Below, in pieces: positions 17,105-25,140 of a stretch of 33,610 nt of DNA. The notes beneath the pieces are model-generated. The model was not told the DNA's origin. It did not search any database and saw only the letters and a program-made list of their open reading frames with translations. Numbering within the stretch: position 1 is the first letter of the stretch; each line of letters opens with the position of its first letter. Source of the stretch: Bacteroidales bacterium (lineage in GTDB: Bacteria; Bacteroidota; Bacteroidia; Bacteroidales; Lentimicrobiaceae); assembly GCA_022837485.1 (NCBI GenBank), contig JALHHH010000040.1, positions 1-33,610 on the forward strand, read 5' to 3'. The translations under genes were made by a program, and so were the position numbers.

Positions 17105-17597
17105 ATGCTTCCAGCAATTTGCCGTCAGAAGATCGTGTATAACCATACGTTCAATTATCCGCTATCGGGGAATTCAGAGGCAACGGTTCATGTCGGCCAG
17201 ATTCCGGAAACACCGCTTTCGGTTCAAAGTACCAGCGACTTCAATAATGTTATCCCTTTCGGGAATGTTAAACCGGCAATTAAGAAACAACCACTGCCCG
17301 TCAGGTTATATATTAACTATGCATGCAATCGCCTCAATAAATTTTTCGCGGCGTGCTGTCATCGATTACTGTAAATATCACAGCAAAGAGGTCGGCAAAA
17401 TGGCGCAAAAAGTACTTCCGGAAATGGAAATACCGGAATTTTCACACGGAACGGACTATGCTCGAACCGGGCAAACCATTGTGCTCTATGCCGGGGGCGA
17501 GCATTTTGAACGTTTCCCCGACGATAGCGGTGATTTATTTTTCCATCACGATAAGCGACCTTACCTGTACCTATTGGGAAAGCAATTTTGGAAGTAA
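17105..17597 (+). pseudogene. Degraded remnant of a repetitive Ig-like surface protein
   Basis: Three short overlapping frames each carry pieces of the same kind of text: NSEATVHVGQIPETPLSVQS (frame from 17105), SITVNITAKRSA (about 17363-17398), and GASILNVSPTIAVIYFSITI (about 17489-17548, same frame as the previous). These resemble pieces of the repeated Ig/PKD-like domains of large Bacteroidota surface proteins (typically ...SVTVTV..PSAPT.., and ..VSPT.TTTYTVTV..), but no single frame stays open and there is no start, signal peptide or complete domain. I read it as a multiply frameshifted relic. It ends against the 3' end of the minus-strand methyltransferase. The resemblance is by eye and weak, so plain non-coding DNA is possible. 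Confidence 0.33.
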
Positions 17598-17614
17598 GGG
17601 GTGTGGGACAATCC

Positions 17615-18757
17615 TTACAACCTCCCGGATTCTTCATCCAGCTGAAGAAGAGCGAGGCATTCCACATGACGGGTCTGTGGGAAAAAGTCAAACGGAATCA
17701 GTCGTTTAAGCGTGTAGCACCCGTCTGCCAGCAGTTTCAGATCCCTGGAAAGGGTTACGGCGTTGCACGACAAATATGCAATTCTCTTTGGGCGTAATAT
17801 ACTCACAATAAACTCTGTAATTTCGGATTCAAGCCCTGTCCCTGGCGGATTGGCATAGAGTAAACGTATTTCATCCGGATCAAACCTACCGGTCCATTCC
17901 CTGATCTGCGGAATGCGCTGTGAACAGGCCCCCTGCCAAATAATGGCTCCGGGTACATTTTGTCGCGCCATTGCTACAGCCGCTCCAGACTGCTCCACTC
18001 CTGCCGATAGTGCTTTCAGGGCAGCCCAGCGTTTCAGGCTGCTGCCTGTGCCGCAATACAAGTCGATGACAAGCATACCGGGCTTCGGATCGAGAAACGC
18101 CTCTGCCTCATCCAGCGCGCGGGAGGCAAGCGACGGTAGCAACTGCTGAAAGGCTGCGGGACCATACCTCAGTCCGTTTTCATCCGAAGAATACTCCTTG
18201 CCCCACACCAGATGCCAGCCCCCTTTTCCAAAAACCTTACGCCCGGACGAAGGAAACAAATGCACCCAAACACCCTCGATACCGGCATTATTGAGTTCAG
18301 TAAAAAGGGTCGAACCGATGGCGGTCAGAGCATTAACTTCGCGGGTTTTCAGAATAAATGTCAGTTGACGGCCTGAAATCACCAGCCGGACCAGCGGAAA
18401 ATCAGTTACAGGAGGCAGAGCTTTTTCCAGAAGAGCGATCACTGTCCGGATTCTTGACGTATGAACCGGACATAGAGGGATGGCTATCATTTCGTCGTGC
18501 CTGAGTACTCCAAACTCCCATGCAAACCCCGTATAACGTGCAGCCAGGCTTACCTTATCGCGATATCCGAAGCGCTCCGGAGCCTCAACGCTTATTACAG
18601 GTTCAATACGTCCGGCATATACGGACAAACGGGATTTTAAAAACTCCAGTTTCCGGTACAGGCTGGCATCCATACCGAGTTCGCGATGTCCGCAGGCAGG
18701 ACATAAACGAACGCAACCCTGAGGAAGCATAATTTCGTGAGTTTGTGGTACCGGCAT
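17615..18757 (-). CDS. TrmA/RumA-family RNA (uracil-5) methyltransferase, divergent
   Basis: A 380-residue SAM-dependent methyltransferase that would make 5-methyluridine in tRNA or rRNA. Visible: Fe-S type cysteines Cys15, Cys19, Cys22 and Cys96 (in IPLCPVH), placed as in RlmD/RumA; SAM motif DLYCGTGS (232-239); catalytic LSCNAVTLSRDL (Cys331); and FFPQTRHVE (363-366 region) with the general base Glu366. There is no N-terminal TRAM domain. The usual DPPR-x-G/DPARAG motif reads NPPGTG (303-308), replacing the Asp and Arg. All other landmarks are intact, so it is probably active, but the target RNA is unknown. It is transcribed divergently from trkH; a -7-like TATTTTTG lies at 18788-18795 on its strand. 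Confidence 0.82.
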   Translation of the reverse strand: MPVPQTHEIMLPQGCVRLCPACGHRELGMDASLYRKLEFLKSRLSVYAGRIEPVISVEAPERFGYRDKVSLAARYTGFAWEFGVLRHDEMIAIPLCPVHTSRIRTVIALLEKALPPVTDFPLVRLVISGRQLTFILKTREVNALTAIGSTLFTELNNAGIEGVWVHLFPSSGRKVFGKGGWHLVWGKEYSSDENGLRYGPAAFQQLLPSLASRALDEAEAFLDPKPGMLVIDLYCGTGSSLKRWAALKALSAGVEQSGAAVAMARQNVPGAIIWQGACSQRIPQIREWTGRFDPDEIRLLYANPPGTGLESEITEFIVSILRPKRIAYLSCNAVTLSRDLKLLADGCYTLKRLIPFDFFPQTRHVECLALLQLDEESGRL

Positions 18758-18948
18758 CCTTATAAAACCAGTGCTTTATACCAAATGCAAAAATATCCAA
18801 ATAAAACCTGACGGCACACTTTGCCCAAAGCATTAAATCTTTATAAAATCTTTATCACACGGTGCCTTGAATTGATATTGCCTTTACGGATATCACATTT
18901 TATTTGCCGTTTGTAGCGGCAGCCAAACTAACCGCCATTAGAATCTGC

Positions 18949-20397
18949 ATGAGATCACTACGATTCAGAACTATATTCAGGATTATCAGCCGAATACTGA
19001 TAATCCTTTCCATCTTTCTGTTAATAAACGGGCTTCTTGCTTTTTTTATGAATGAACCGGTTCAGCCGTTTCTACTTGCATCTGCATCTCCCCTGCTAAT
19101 CGGTTTCCTTTTGCTTAAAGCTCTTTCCGGTGACGATGAACAGTCTCCTATGAACCGAAGGGAAGCCTATCTGGCAGTCACACTTTCATGGTTATTGATG
19201 AGTTTAACAGGCAGTCTTCCTTATCTTATTTCAGGCTCAATTCCCAAGTTTACGGATGCTGTTTTTGAATCGGTTTCCGGATTTACCACTACCGGTGCAT
19301 CCATTTTGACGGACATTGAAACCTTGCCCTTATCAATCCTTTTTTGGAGAAGCTTAACCCACTGGATAGGCGGGATAGGAATTATAGTACTTGTTATTAT
19401 TATAATGCCGCAACTGAAAATCGGCGGGTACAACCTGTTTGTAATGGAATCATCCTTGCAGGAAAAGATCCGTCCACGGGTTAAATCCATCGGTAAAAGG
19501 CTTCTGGCCATCTATACCGGACTTACAATCATTGAGATAATCCTTTTACTGATTGGTGGAATGAACCTGTTTGAAAGCACCTGCCATGCATTTGGAACCA
19601 TTGCCACCGGAGGCTTCTCACCCAAAAACACCAGCATAGCCGGTTATTCTCCGTATATCCAATATGTTATAATGGTTTTTATGCTGCTGGCCGGAACCAA
19701 CTTTACCATTCATTATTTCCTGTTAAAGAAAGACTTTGTCAGTATCAGGCAAAACGATGAATTTCGTTTTTACCTGGCGGTGGTTTTAATTACAGCACTG
19801 ATAATTTCAGGATCATTGGTTATGGATGCCGGAACGCCTTTAGAACCGGCTTTGCGTGAAGGTTTTTTTCAGACCATATCTATAATTACCTGCACCGGTT
19901 TTGCAACGGCCGATTACCTGCAATGGCCGGTATATGCCTGGATGATTATCTTCTTTTCCATGTTTTTGGGTGGAAGTACCGGTTCAACAGCCGGAGGAAT
20001 AAAAATGGCCAGACATCTGATTGCATTAAGGAATATTAAACTGATTTTCACACGAATGAATTCCCCAAATGCAGTTTTAAGTGTACGGATAAACCGCAAG
20101 GTACTGAGCGAGGAGAACAATAATTCGGTTTTAACTTTCATAGCGGTATATCTTCTGATTTTTGCCGCCGGAAGTATTGGTCTCGTGTTAATGGGTATTG
20201 ACGGAAGCTCTGCGGTAGGATCGGCCGCTACCTGTATGGCAGGAATTGGCCCTGGCATTGGCTCCGTTGGCCCCGCCAGTAATTTTGCACATCTGCCCGA
20301 TGCCGCCAAATTGTTATTGTCGTTATTGATGCTAATGGGCAGACTTGAAATTTATACTGTAATAATTTTGTTCTCACGTAATTACTGGAAGGTATGA
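18949..20397 (+). CDS. trkH: TrkH/KtrB-family potassium uptake channel subunit
   Basis: A 482-residue inner-membrane protein with about 10-12 hydrophobic helices and the four pore loops of the TrkH/TrkG/KtrB superfamily: SGFTTTGASIL, FGTIATGGFS, ITCTGFATAD and CMAGIGPGIGSVGP. The filter glycines are present in all four. A GGSTGSTAGGIKMAR segment, typical of the loop in helix M3, is also present. The protein moves K+ (or Na+) inward and normally needs a TrkA/KtrA NAD-binding ring, which is not encoded here. A TTG at 18904 would extend it by 15 residues; ATG 18949 gives a basic start (MRSLRFRTIFR) before the first helix and is preferred. It is followed by a KdpD-like/KdpE-like pair, suggesting K+-responsive control. 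Confidence 0.93.
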   Translation: MRSLRFRTIFRIISRILIILSIFLLINGLLAFFMNEPVQPFLLASASPLLIGFLLLKALSGDDEQSPMNRREAYLAVTLSWLLMSLTGSLPYLISGSIPKFTDAVFESVSGFTTTGASILTDIETLPLSILFWRSLTHWIGGIGIIVLVIIIMPQLKIGGYNLFVMESSLQEKIRPRVKSIGKRLLAIYTGLTIIEIILLLIGGMNLFESTCHAFGTIATGGFSPKNTSIAGYSPYIQYVIMVFMLLAGTNFTIHYFLLKKDFVSIRQNDEFRFYLAVVLITALIISGSLVMDAGTPLEPALREGFFQTISIITCTGFATADYLQWPVYAWMIIFFSMFLGGSTGSTAGGIKMARHLIALRNIKLIFTRMNSPNAVLSVRINRKVLSEENNNSVLTFIAVYLLIFAAGSIGLVLMGIDGSSAVGSAATCMAGIGPGIGSVGPASNFAHLPDAAKLLLSLLMLMGRLEIYTVIILFSRNYWKV

Positions 20398-20422
20398 ACA
20401 GGGTAATACCTGCGATTATCGC

Positions 20423-20430
20423 TAACTTTG
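20423..20430 (+). promoter_or_regulatory. -7-like box before the KdpD-like kinase gene
   Basis: TAACTTTG matches TAnnTTTG and lies 90 bases before the ATG at 20520, within the 122-base gap after trkH. No TTG box sits at the expected distance upstream. It may allow the two-component genes to be expressed apart from trkH. Confidence 0.35.
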
Positions 20431-20519
20431 GATCGGTTAAATTTAACAATGAAAAATGCTCAGATTATCCGACAAGGTTTTATATACCGGGAAAGACAAT
20501 AATAAATATCTAACGGCAA

Positions 20520-22079
20520 ATGAATAAAAACGGAAAACATCCCGGCCAGAATAACTTGAAAAAGTATCCGATCGGCAGCAGATCGGCTTTTTCCCAATAC
20601 CTTTCATCCGCAATTATCACCGGTCTTGCCGTGCTGCTCTGTTCGCCGCTCAGTAACTCAGTACACTACCATATAGTATCGTATATTCTGTTGTTCCAGG
20701 TACTTTTTCTTTCAACTTTTCTGGGCGTTGGCCCCGTTCTTATGGCGGCTGCTCTGAGCGCACTTACGTGGAATTTCTTTTTCATACCTCCGCATTTAAC
20801 GTTTCACATCGATAAGATGGAGGATATTCTGATCTTCGGCCTTTTCTTCATTATCGCATTAGTCAGCGGGGTAATGACATCCCGTATCCGCCACCAGGAA
20901 ATGCTGGCAAGAGAGAGGGAGACCCGTACAAATGCTTTATTTACACTGAGTCGGGATCTGTCGGGTGCCGGGAATACTCAGGAGGTAATCGCCATTGCTG
21001 TGAATAAAATATGGGAACAATTCGGGATAAACGCATATTTTATACTTCAGGATGGTGAAGGAAATCTCGATTTCAAAGCCTGGGGATCGGAAAAACGGCA
21101 TCTGACTACCATTGAAAAAGAAATAGCGGAATCCTTATTCCATATGACCGATTCAGATAGTATAACAAAGCACGGAATTTTGCCAGGCTCCGAAAAAATG
21201 ATACTTCTGCGGGGCACCCGAATTAATCCGGGTATAATGATCATCAGGAACAGTATGAAGGAGTCGGAGGAGGAAATTTCTTTTCGGGAAACCTTCACAG
21301 CTCAGATATCAAATGCCCTTGAAAGAGAATTTCTGAGCCAGCTTGCCCGAAAGGCCCAATTTTTAGCCGAATCGGACAGGCTCTATAAAACACTGTTCAA
21401 CTCGATATCGCATGAATTAAGAATTCCAGTTGCTGCCATTATGGGGGCTTCCGACTCTATACTGAATGTTCCGGCGGAAAGCAGTTTGCAAAAAGAACTT
21501 TTCAGCGAGATTTTTACTGCATCCCGACGACTTAACAGGTTAATAGAGAACCTTTTAAATATGTCGAGGCTGGAAAGCGGACGCATTTCGGTAAAACCAG
21601 ACTGGCACGACATCAACGACCTAGTAAATAAGGTAACCCGGGATCTGGAAGACGAACTGAGACCTTTCACCCTCAACATCCGGATTCCGGACAGTATGCC
21701 TCCCGTCTTTATGGATTTTGGTCTTATGGAGCAGGTTCTTTACAATCTCCTGTACAATGCGGCTCAATATGCACCGGTAGCTTCCGTAATCGAATTGAAA
21801 GCTGCATCGGAAGGCGATAATCTGCTGCTGGAGTTAAGCGATCGCGGACCCGGATTCAGTGAAGCGGATCTGCCGCACCTGTTTGAGAAATTTTACAGGG
21901 CAAGCGGCAGCAAAACAGGTGGATTGGGTCTTGGACTTTCGATAGCCAAAGGATTTACCGAAGCCCATCACGGCACACTGATTGCCGGAAATTATCCGGA
22001 TGGCGGCGCATGGTTTAAGCTTCAGATACCTTCGGGCATAACGGAAATACGAACCTTTAAAGCAATTGAAAATGACTGA
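20520..22079 (+). CDS. KdpD-like sensor histidine kinase lacking the N-terminal KdpD/Usp half
   Basis: A 519-residue membrane sensor kinase matching the C-terminal half of KdpD. Residues about 28-120 contain four closely spaced helices with LTWNFFFIPPHLTFHI, the DUF4118 transmembrane unit of KdpD. A GAF-like region follows (about 135-270), then the H-box FNSISHELRIPVAAI (His298), the N-box LYNLLYNAAQYAP, DRGPGF and GLGLGLSIAKG. Full KdpD (about 900 residues) has a cytoplasmic KdpD/universal-stress domain before the helices; it is absent, and the ATG is preceded by non-coding sequence, so this is the natural form and not a truncation. It overlaps the response regulator gene by 8 bases. The likely signal is K+ or envelope/turgor status; likely targets include the adjacent trkH. 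Confidence 0.88.
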   Translation: MNKNGKHPGQNNLKKYPIGSRSAFSQYLSSAIITGLAVLLCSPLSNSVHYHIVSYILLFQVLFLSTFLGVGPVLMAAALSALTWNFFFIPPHLTFHIDKMEDILIFGLFFIIALVSGVMTSRIRHQEMLARERETRTNALFTLSRDLSGAGNTQEVIAIAVNKIWEQFGINAYFILQDGEGNLDFKAWGSEKRHLTTIEKEIAESLFHMTDSDSITKHGILPGSEKMILLRGTRINPGIMIIRNSMKESEEEISFRETFTAQISNALEREFLSQLARKAQFLAESDRLYKTLFNSISHELRIPVAAIMGASDSILNVPAESSLQKELFSEIFTASRRLNRLIENLLNMSRLESGRISVKPDWHDINDLVNKVTRDLEDELRPFTLNIRIPDSMPPVFMDFGLMEQVLYNLLYNAAQYAPVASVIELKAASEGDNLLLELSDRGPGFSEADLPHLFEKFYRASGSKTGGLGLGLSIAKGFTEAHHGTLIAGNYPDGGAWFKLQIPSGITEIRTFKAIEND

Positions 22080-22755
22080 GGATGAAATAATTCTGATTAT
22101 TGATGACGAACTGCAGATCAGAAGACTGCTGGAAATTACCCTGAAAGCCAGTGGATACCATACCATCGCATCCTCCAACGGGAAAGACGGGCTCGTTGAT
22201 GCAGCCACACATCATCCATCTGCCATTATTCTCGATCTTGGGCTTCCCGATATTGATGGCCAGGAATTGCTGAAGAAGCTGAGGGAATGGTATTTTAAAC
22301 CGGTAATAGTGCTATCTGTGAGAAATTCTGAAGCCGATGTTGTTGAAGCCCTTGACAATGGAGCCAATGATTACCTTTCCAAGCCTTTCCGTACCGGAGA
22401 ACTGCTGGCCAGAATACGGGCTGCTCTAAGGGTTGGAGACGACAAAAGCGACACCACATGCATAGAAACCGGCTCTCTGTCGATAGACCTCTCTAGCTAT
22501 ACCGCCCGTAAAAAAGGCGAACTTCTGAAACTTACCGCTACCGAATTTTCGCTGCTTGCTCTGCTCGCCCGTAACAGCGGCAGAGTGCTCACCCACCAAT
22601 ACATACTTAAGGAGGTCTGGGGTTACGGATACACCGGTCAAACACAATATCTCAGGGTATTCGTTGCGCAGCTTCGCAAAAAAATTGAGGATAACCCGGC
22701 AAAACCCTCTCTCTTGATTACCGAATCCGGAATAGGATACCGATTTGGGGAGTAA
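22072..22755 (+). CDS. kdpE: KdpE-like OmpR-family response regulator
   Basis: A 227-residue DNA-binding response regulator. The receiver domain has the acidic pair Asp11/Asp12, phospho-acceptor Asp55 in ILDLGLPD, and Lys104 in YLSKPF. The C-terminal winged helix (about 128-227) has LTATEFSLLALLARNSGRVL, ILKEVWG and ITESGIGYRF. The text follows E. coli KdpE closely as I recall it (including VIVLS, NDYLSKPF, and QYLRVFVAQLRKKIE), so KdpE-type is well supported. The start is the ATG at 22072, overlapping the kinase stop by 8 bases; a TTG at 22066 would add two residues. No kdpFABC genes lie in the window, so the K+ transport gene it most plausibly controls here is trkH. Confidence 0.9.
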   Translation: MTEDEIILIIDDELQIRRLLEITLKASGYHTIASSNGKDGLVDAATHHPSAIILDLGLPDIDGQELLKKLREWYFKPVIVLSVRNSEADVVEALDNGANDYLSKPFRTGELLARIRAALRVGDDKSDTTCIETGSLSIDLSSYTARKKGELLKLTATEFSLLALLARNSGRVLTHQYILKEVWGYGYTGQTQYLRVFVAQLRKKIEDNPAKPSLLITESGIGYRFGE

Positions 22756-22860
22756 ACGCAGATTTACCTAAAATGCGATTAATTGTATGCTGGTTTAGAG
22801 TGAAAAAACAGGAATAACCGGTCAAGAGAGTATACTGCTTTGCCATTTTCAGGTGGAGGC

Positions 22861-22907
22861 AAAAAAAAATTCCGATAAAACATTATTTTACAATGATTAT
22901 CGAAATT
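22861..22907 (-). terminator. Terminator of the tRNA-Leu pair
   Basis: On the minus strand AATTTCGATAA pairs with TTATCGGAATT (one G-U pair), with an inner stem CATT/AATG, followed by a run of nine T (plus-strand A run 22861-22869). It begins 5 bases after the 3' end of the tRNA-Leu(CAG) gene. Confidence 0.8.
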
Positions 22908-22912
22908 TTCAG

Positions 22913-22996
22913 TGCCCGGAACAGGACTCGAACCTGCACGTACGTTCGTACACTAGTCCCTGAAACTAGCGCGTCTACCAATTCCGCCATCCGGGC
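22913..22996 (-). tRNA. tRNA-Leu (anticodon CAG)
   Basis: An 84-base class II tRNA. The acceptor stem is GCCCGGA/TCCGGGC with discriminator A; the D arm is GGCGGAATTGGTAGACGCG; the anticodon stem CTAGT/ACTAG has the loop TTCAGGG (anticodon CAG); there is a long variable arm; and the T arm loop is TTCGAGT. CCA is not encoded. It reads codon CUG. It is the second gene of a two-tRNA transcript. Confidence 0.95.
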
Positions 22997-23054
22997 GAAT
23001 TATTCTCAAAAAAATGCAGTCTGCCGACTGCCACCGAACGTACTCGGATTTTTG

Positions 23055-23138
23055 TGCCCAGGACAAGACTCGAACTTGCACATCCTTAAGGACACCAGCC
23101 CCTCAAGCTGGCGTGTCTACCAATTTCACCACCTGGGC
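23055..23138 (-). tRNA. tRNA-Leu (anticodon GAG)
   Basis: An 84-base class II tRNA. The acceptor stem is GCCCAGG/CCTGGGC with discriminator A; the D arm contains AATTGGTAGACACG; the anticodon stem CCAGC/GCTGG has the loop TTGAGGG (anticodon GAG); there is a long variable arm and a TTCGAGT T loop. CCA is not encoded. It reads CUC and CUU. It is 58 bases upstream of tRNA-Leu(CAG) on the same strand, with which it shares much sequence, so the two probably arose by duplication. Confidence 0.95.
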
Positions 23139-23149
23139 AATTGAGTGCG

Positions 23150-23181
23150 CAAAGGTATAACTTTTTTTATTCGTTCTGCAA
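23150..23181 (-). promoter_or_regulatory. Promoter of the tRNA-Leu pair
   Basis: On the minus strand TTG (23179-23181), a 21-base spacer and TACCTTTG (23150-23157) match the Bacteroidota promoter pattern. Transcription would start a few bases before the mature 5' end at 23138. Confidence 0.65.
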
Positions 23182-23259
23182 CACCCCAAACATTTTTTTT
23201 CTTGTCTCTTAATGGCTTTCCTGTTATGTTTGCCCAACAATTTCATAAGCAACATTTTA

Positions 23260-23791
23260 ATGAATCCGGGCTCCTCTGCTTTTCATGATTTTTTTTCTGA
23301 AACTCCCCTTTGCATCGGCATTGGCGGAGTAAGCCGGTCGGGAAAAACATTCCTGGCTGCAATGATTTCGGAAATACTTCCAAATTCCGAACTTTTTTGC
23401 CAGGATGAATACGTTCATGCCAGCGACCTTTTGCCCGTTATAAACAACCACATAGACTGGGATCGACTGGGACAGATTGTTTTCCGATGCATCGAAAGCT
23501 CTGGAAAACGGAAAACATGTAATTGTTGAAGGACTGATGGCCTTTGCCGATGAGCGGCTCAACCGGCTTTTCAACCGGCATATTTTTCTAACCCTCGGGA
23601 AAGAAGAATTTGAACAGCGCAAAAAAAACGATCTCAGATGGGGTAAAGAACCAGAATGGTACATTGCACATATCTGGGACAGCTTTCTGAAATACGGCAA
23701 ATTACCCGCCAATATCCCGGATGCACTGATACTTGATGCTGAACAGGATTTTGACCTGAACAAGGTCGTGAAATACCTCAGAAAATTATAA
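23260..23791 (+). pseudogene. Nicotinamide-riboside-kinase-like P-loop kinase, broken by a +1 frameshift
   Basis: Two frames together make one kinase. The first (ATG 23260 to about 23482) gives IGIGGVSRSGKTFLAAMIS with the Walker A motif, then ELFCQDEYVH. The second, shifted by one base (from about 23477 to 23791), gives ALENGKHVIVEGLMAF, FLTLGKEEFEQRKKND and HIWDSFLKYG. This order (P-loop, SxQDx, late Walker B-like VEG, KxxF/RR lid, final W..YLKY) is that of nicotinamide riboside kinase (NRK), which makes NMN for NAD. Removing one T from the TTTT at 23480-23483 restores a single frame of about 177 codons. Left as it is, the first frame stops at 23527-23529. It is either a recent pseudogene, a sequence error in a homopolymer, or programmed shifting; I favour the first two. 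Substrate assignment is by family resemblance. Confidence 0.7.
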
Positions 23792-23950
23792 TTTCCGTGA
23801 CTCAATCCCAAACCCCATCTAGAAAAGAGACTATAAACCAAACACTTACATGTCTCAACAAACAACCTGCAGCGGTAAAGTCATTTAAATCAACGTATAA
23901 TTTCAGTCAATAAAAAACATAAACACCGGCAAACTCTTCGAAGATTACAT

Positions 23951-23971
23951 CCTGTTTTTTCAAAAAACAGG
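23951..23971. terminator. Perfect inverted repeat, possible terminator of the kinase gene
   Basis: CCTGTTTTTT (23951-23960), one C, then AAAAAACAGG (23962-23971): a perfect 10-base inverted repeat that can fold with a small loop. It has no long T run on either side, so it is weak as a terminator. It lies 160 bases after the kinase remnant and 75 before the antiporter gene. The rest of 23792-24016 holds nothing I recognise. Confidence 0.4.
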
Positions 23972-24016
23972 AGGCCCTTTATGATTAATGAAACACGAGC
24001 AAAACGATGAAAGTAT

Positions 24017-24024
24017 TACATTTG
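24017..24024 (+). promoter_or_regulatory. -7 box before the Ca2+/Na+ antiporter gene
   Basis: TACATTTG matches TAnnTTTG; the transcript would start around 24030, about 15 bases before the ATG at 24046. No TTG box is present at the usual upstream distance. Confidence 0.45.
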
Positions 24025-24045
24025 CATACTTAAAAGTCTAAATAT

Positions 24046-24999
24046 ATGAGCTATGTGCTGCTGATTAGCGGATTGGTTTTGCTTATTCTTGGTTCAAACT
24101 GGCTGGTTGACGGGGCTTCGTCCCTGGCCAGGAGACTGAATATCTCTGACCTGGTTATTGGATTGACAGTAGTTGCCTTTGGAACCTCTTCACCTGAACT
24201 TGCTGTAAACCTTGTGGCTTCATTTAATGGAAATACCGACATCGCCATAGGAAACGTTCTGGGAAGCAATATTTTCAACATACTGGTAATACTCGGGATT
24301 ACAGCAATGGTAATGCCCATAAGCGTGAAGAACAATACGGTATGGAAAGAAATTCCGTTTAGTTTGCTTGCAATAATCGTTGTTGCATTTATGGCGAACG
24401 ATGTGATGATCGACGGTTATCCTAAAAACGAGATTTCACGCGCCGATGGATTCGTACTGCTGGGGTTTTTCTCCATCTTCATGGCCTACACCTTCGTGCT
24501 GGCCAAACAATCGGGCCCCCTGATGGAGACCACCCAAAAAATTTATCGTTTGCCTTTAGCCATTGCCATGGTAGTATTCGGACTCGCAGGACTGGTTATT
24601 GGCGGACAATTCCTGGTTGACGGGGCCGTTGACATTGCTACCAGAATGGGAGTAAGCGAATCGGTGATCGGACTTACAATTGTAGCCGCCGGCACTTCGT
24701 TGCCCGAACTTGCCACCAGCATTGTAGCCGCCATCAAAAAAAACAGCGAAATTGCCATCGGAAATGTTGTCGGATCGAATATTTTCAACCTGTTTCTGAT
24801 TCTTGGAACAAGTGCCTCTATAAAGCCCCTTCAGTTTAATGACCATTCCAACATCGACATATTAGTGGTTATGTTTGCCAGCATTTTGATGTTTTTGTTT
24901 GTGTTCACTGGACAAGGAAGGAAAATTGGCCGGAAGGAAGGAATTGTGCTTTTTCTGGCATATATCGGCTATACGGTACACCTTCTGATAAACAAATAA
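24046..24999 (+). CDS. Ca2+/Na+ antiporter, CaCA family (YrbG-like)
   Basis: A 317-residue inner-membrane exchanger with about ten hydrophobic helices in two inverted halves. Each half carries the alpha repeat: GTSSPELAVNLVAS followed by GNVLGSNIFNILVILG, and GTSLPELATSIVAA followed by GNVVGSNIFNLFLILG. The acidic residue of each G-T-S-x-P-E-L motif binds the cation. Length and layout match YrbG-type prokaryotic K-independent Na+/Ca2+ exchangers, so export of Ca2+ using the Na+ gradient is likely. It seems monocistronic. The family is certain; the ion is by homology. Confidence 0.93.
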   Translation: MSYVLLISGLVLLILGSNWLVDGASSLARRLNISDLVIGLTVVAFGTSSPELAVNLVASFNGNTDIAIGNVLGSNIFNILVILGITAMVMPISVKNNTVWKEIPFSLLAIIVVAFMANDVMIDGYPKNEISRADGFVLLGFFSIFMAYTFVLAKQSGPLMETTQKIYRLPLAIAMVVFGLAGLVIGGQFLVDGAVDIATRMGVSESVIGLTIVAAGTSLPELATSIVAAIKKNSEIAIGNVVGSNIFNLFLILGTSASIKPLQFNDHSNIDILVVMFASILMFLFVFTGQGRKIGRKEGIVLFLAYIGYTVHLLINK

Positions 25000-25090
25000 C
25001 GGCAACGGATCCATTGAAGGATTTACTATCGAGCGTTTCAATGCAGATTATCTTCCTGCAAAGGCATTTTACCATATGTTGAATGCTCAG

Positions 25091-25121
25091 TTGGTTTTAC
25101 ACATGTATTTGACTATTTTTG
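25091..25121 (+). promoter_or_regulatory. Promoter for the DUF4301 gene
   Basis: TTG (25091-25093), a 20-base spacer and TATTTTTG (25114-25121) fit the Bacteroidota consensus. The predicted start is near 25128, which leaves either the ATG at 25141 or the one at 25183 usable. Confidence 0.65.
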
Positions 25122-25140
25122 TAGCAGGAAGCCTTTTACT

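Noticed and set aside
22893..23144. Open frame across the tRNA-Leu genes
   Set aside because: It is the antisense of two tRNA genes; the repeated text NRTRTCT/DSNLHI is the usual false frame seen over tRNAs.
23257..23865. 202-codon minus-strand frame over the broken kinase
   Set aside because: The opposite strand carries Walker A and other kinase motifs in two frames; the minus translation has none.
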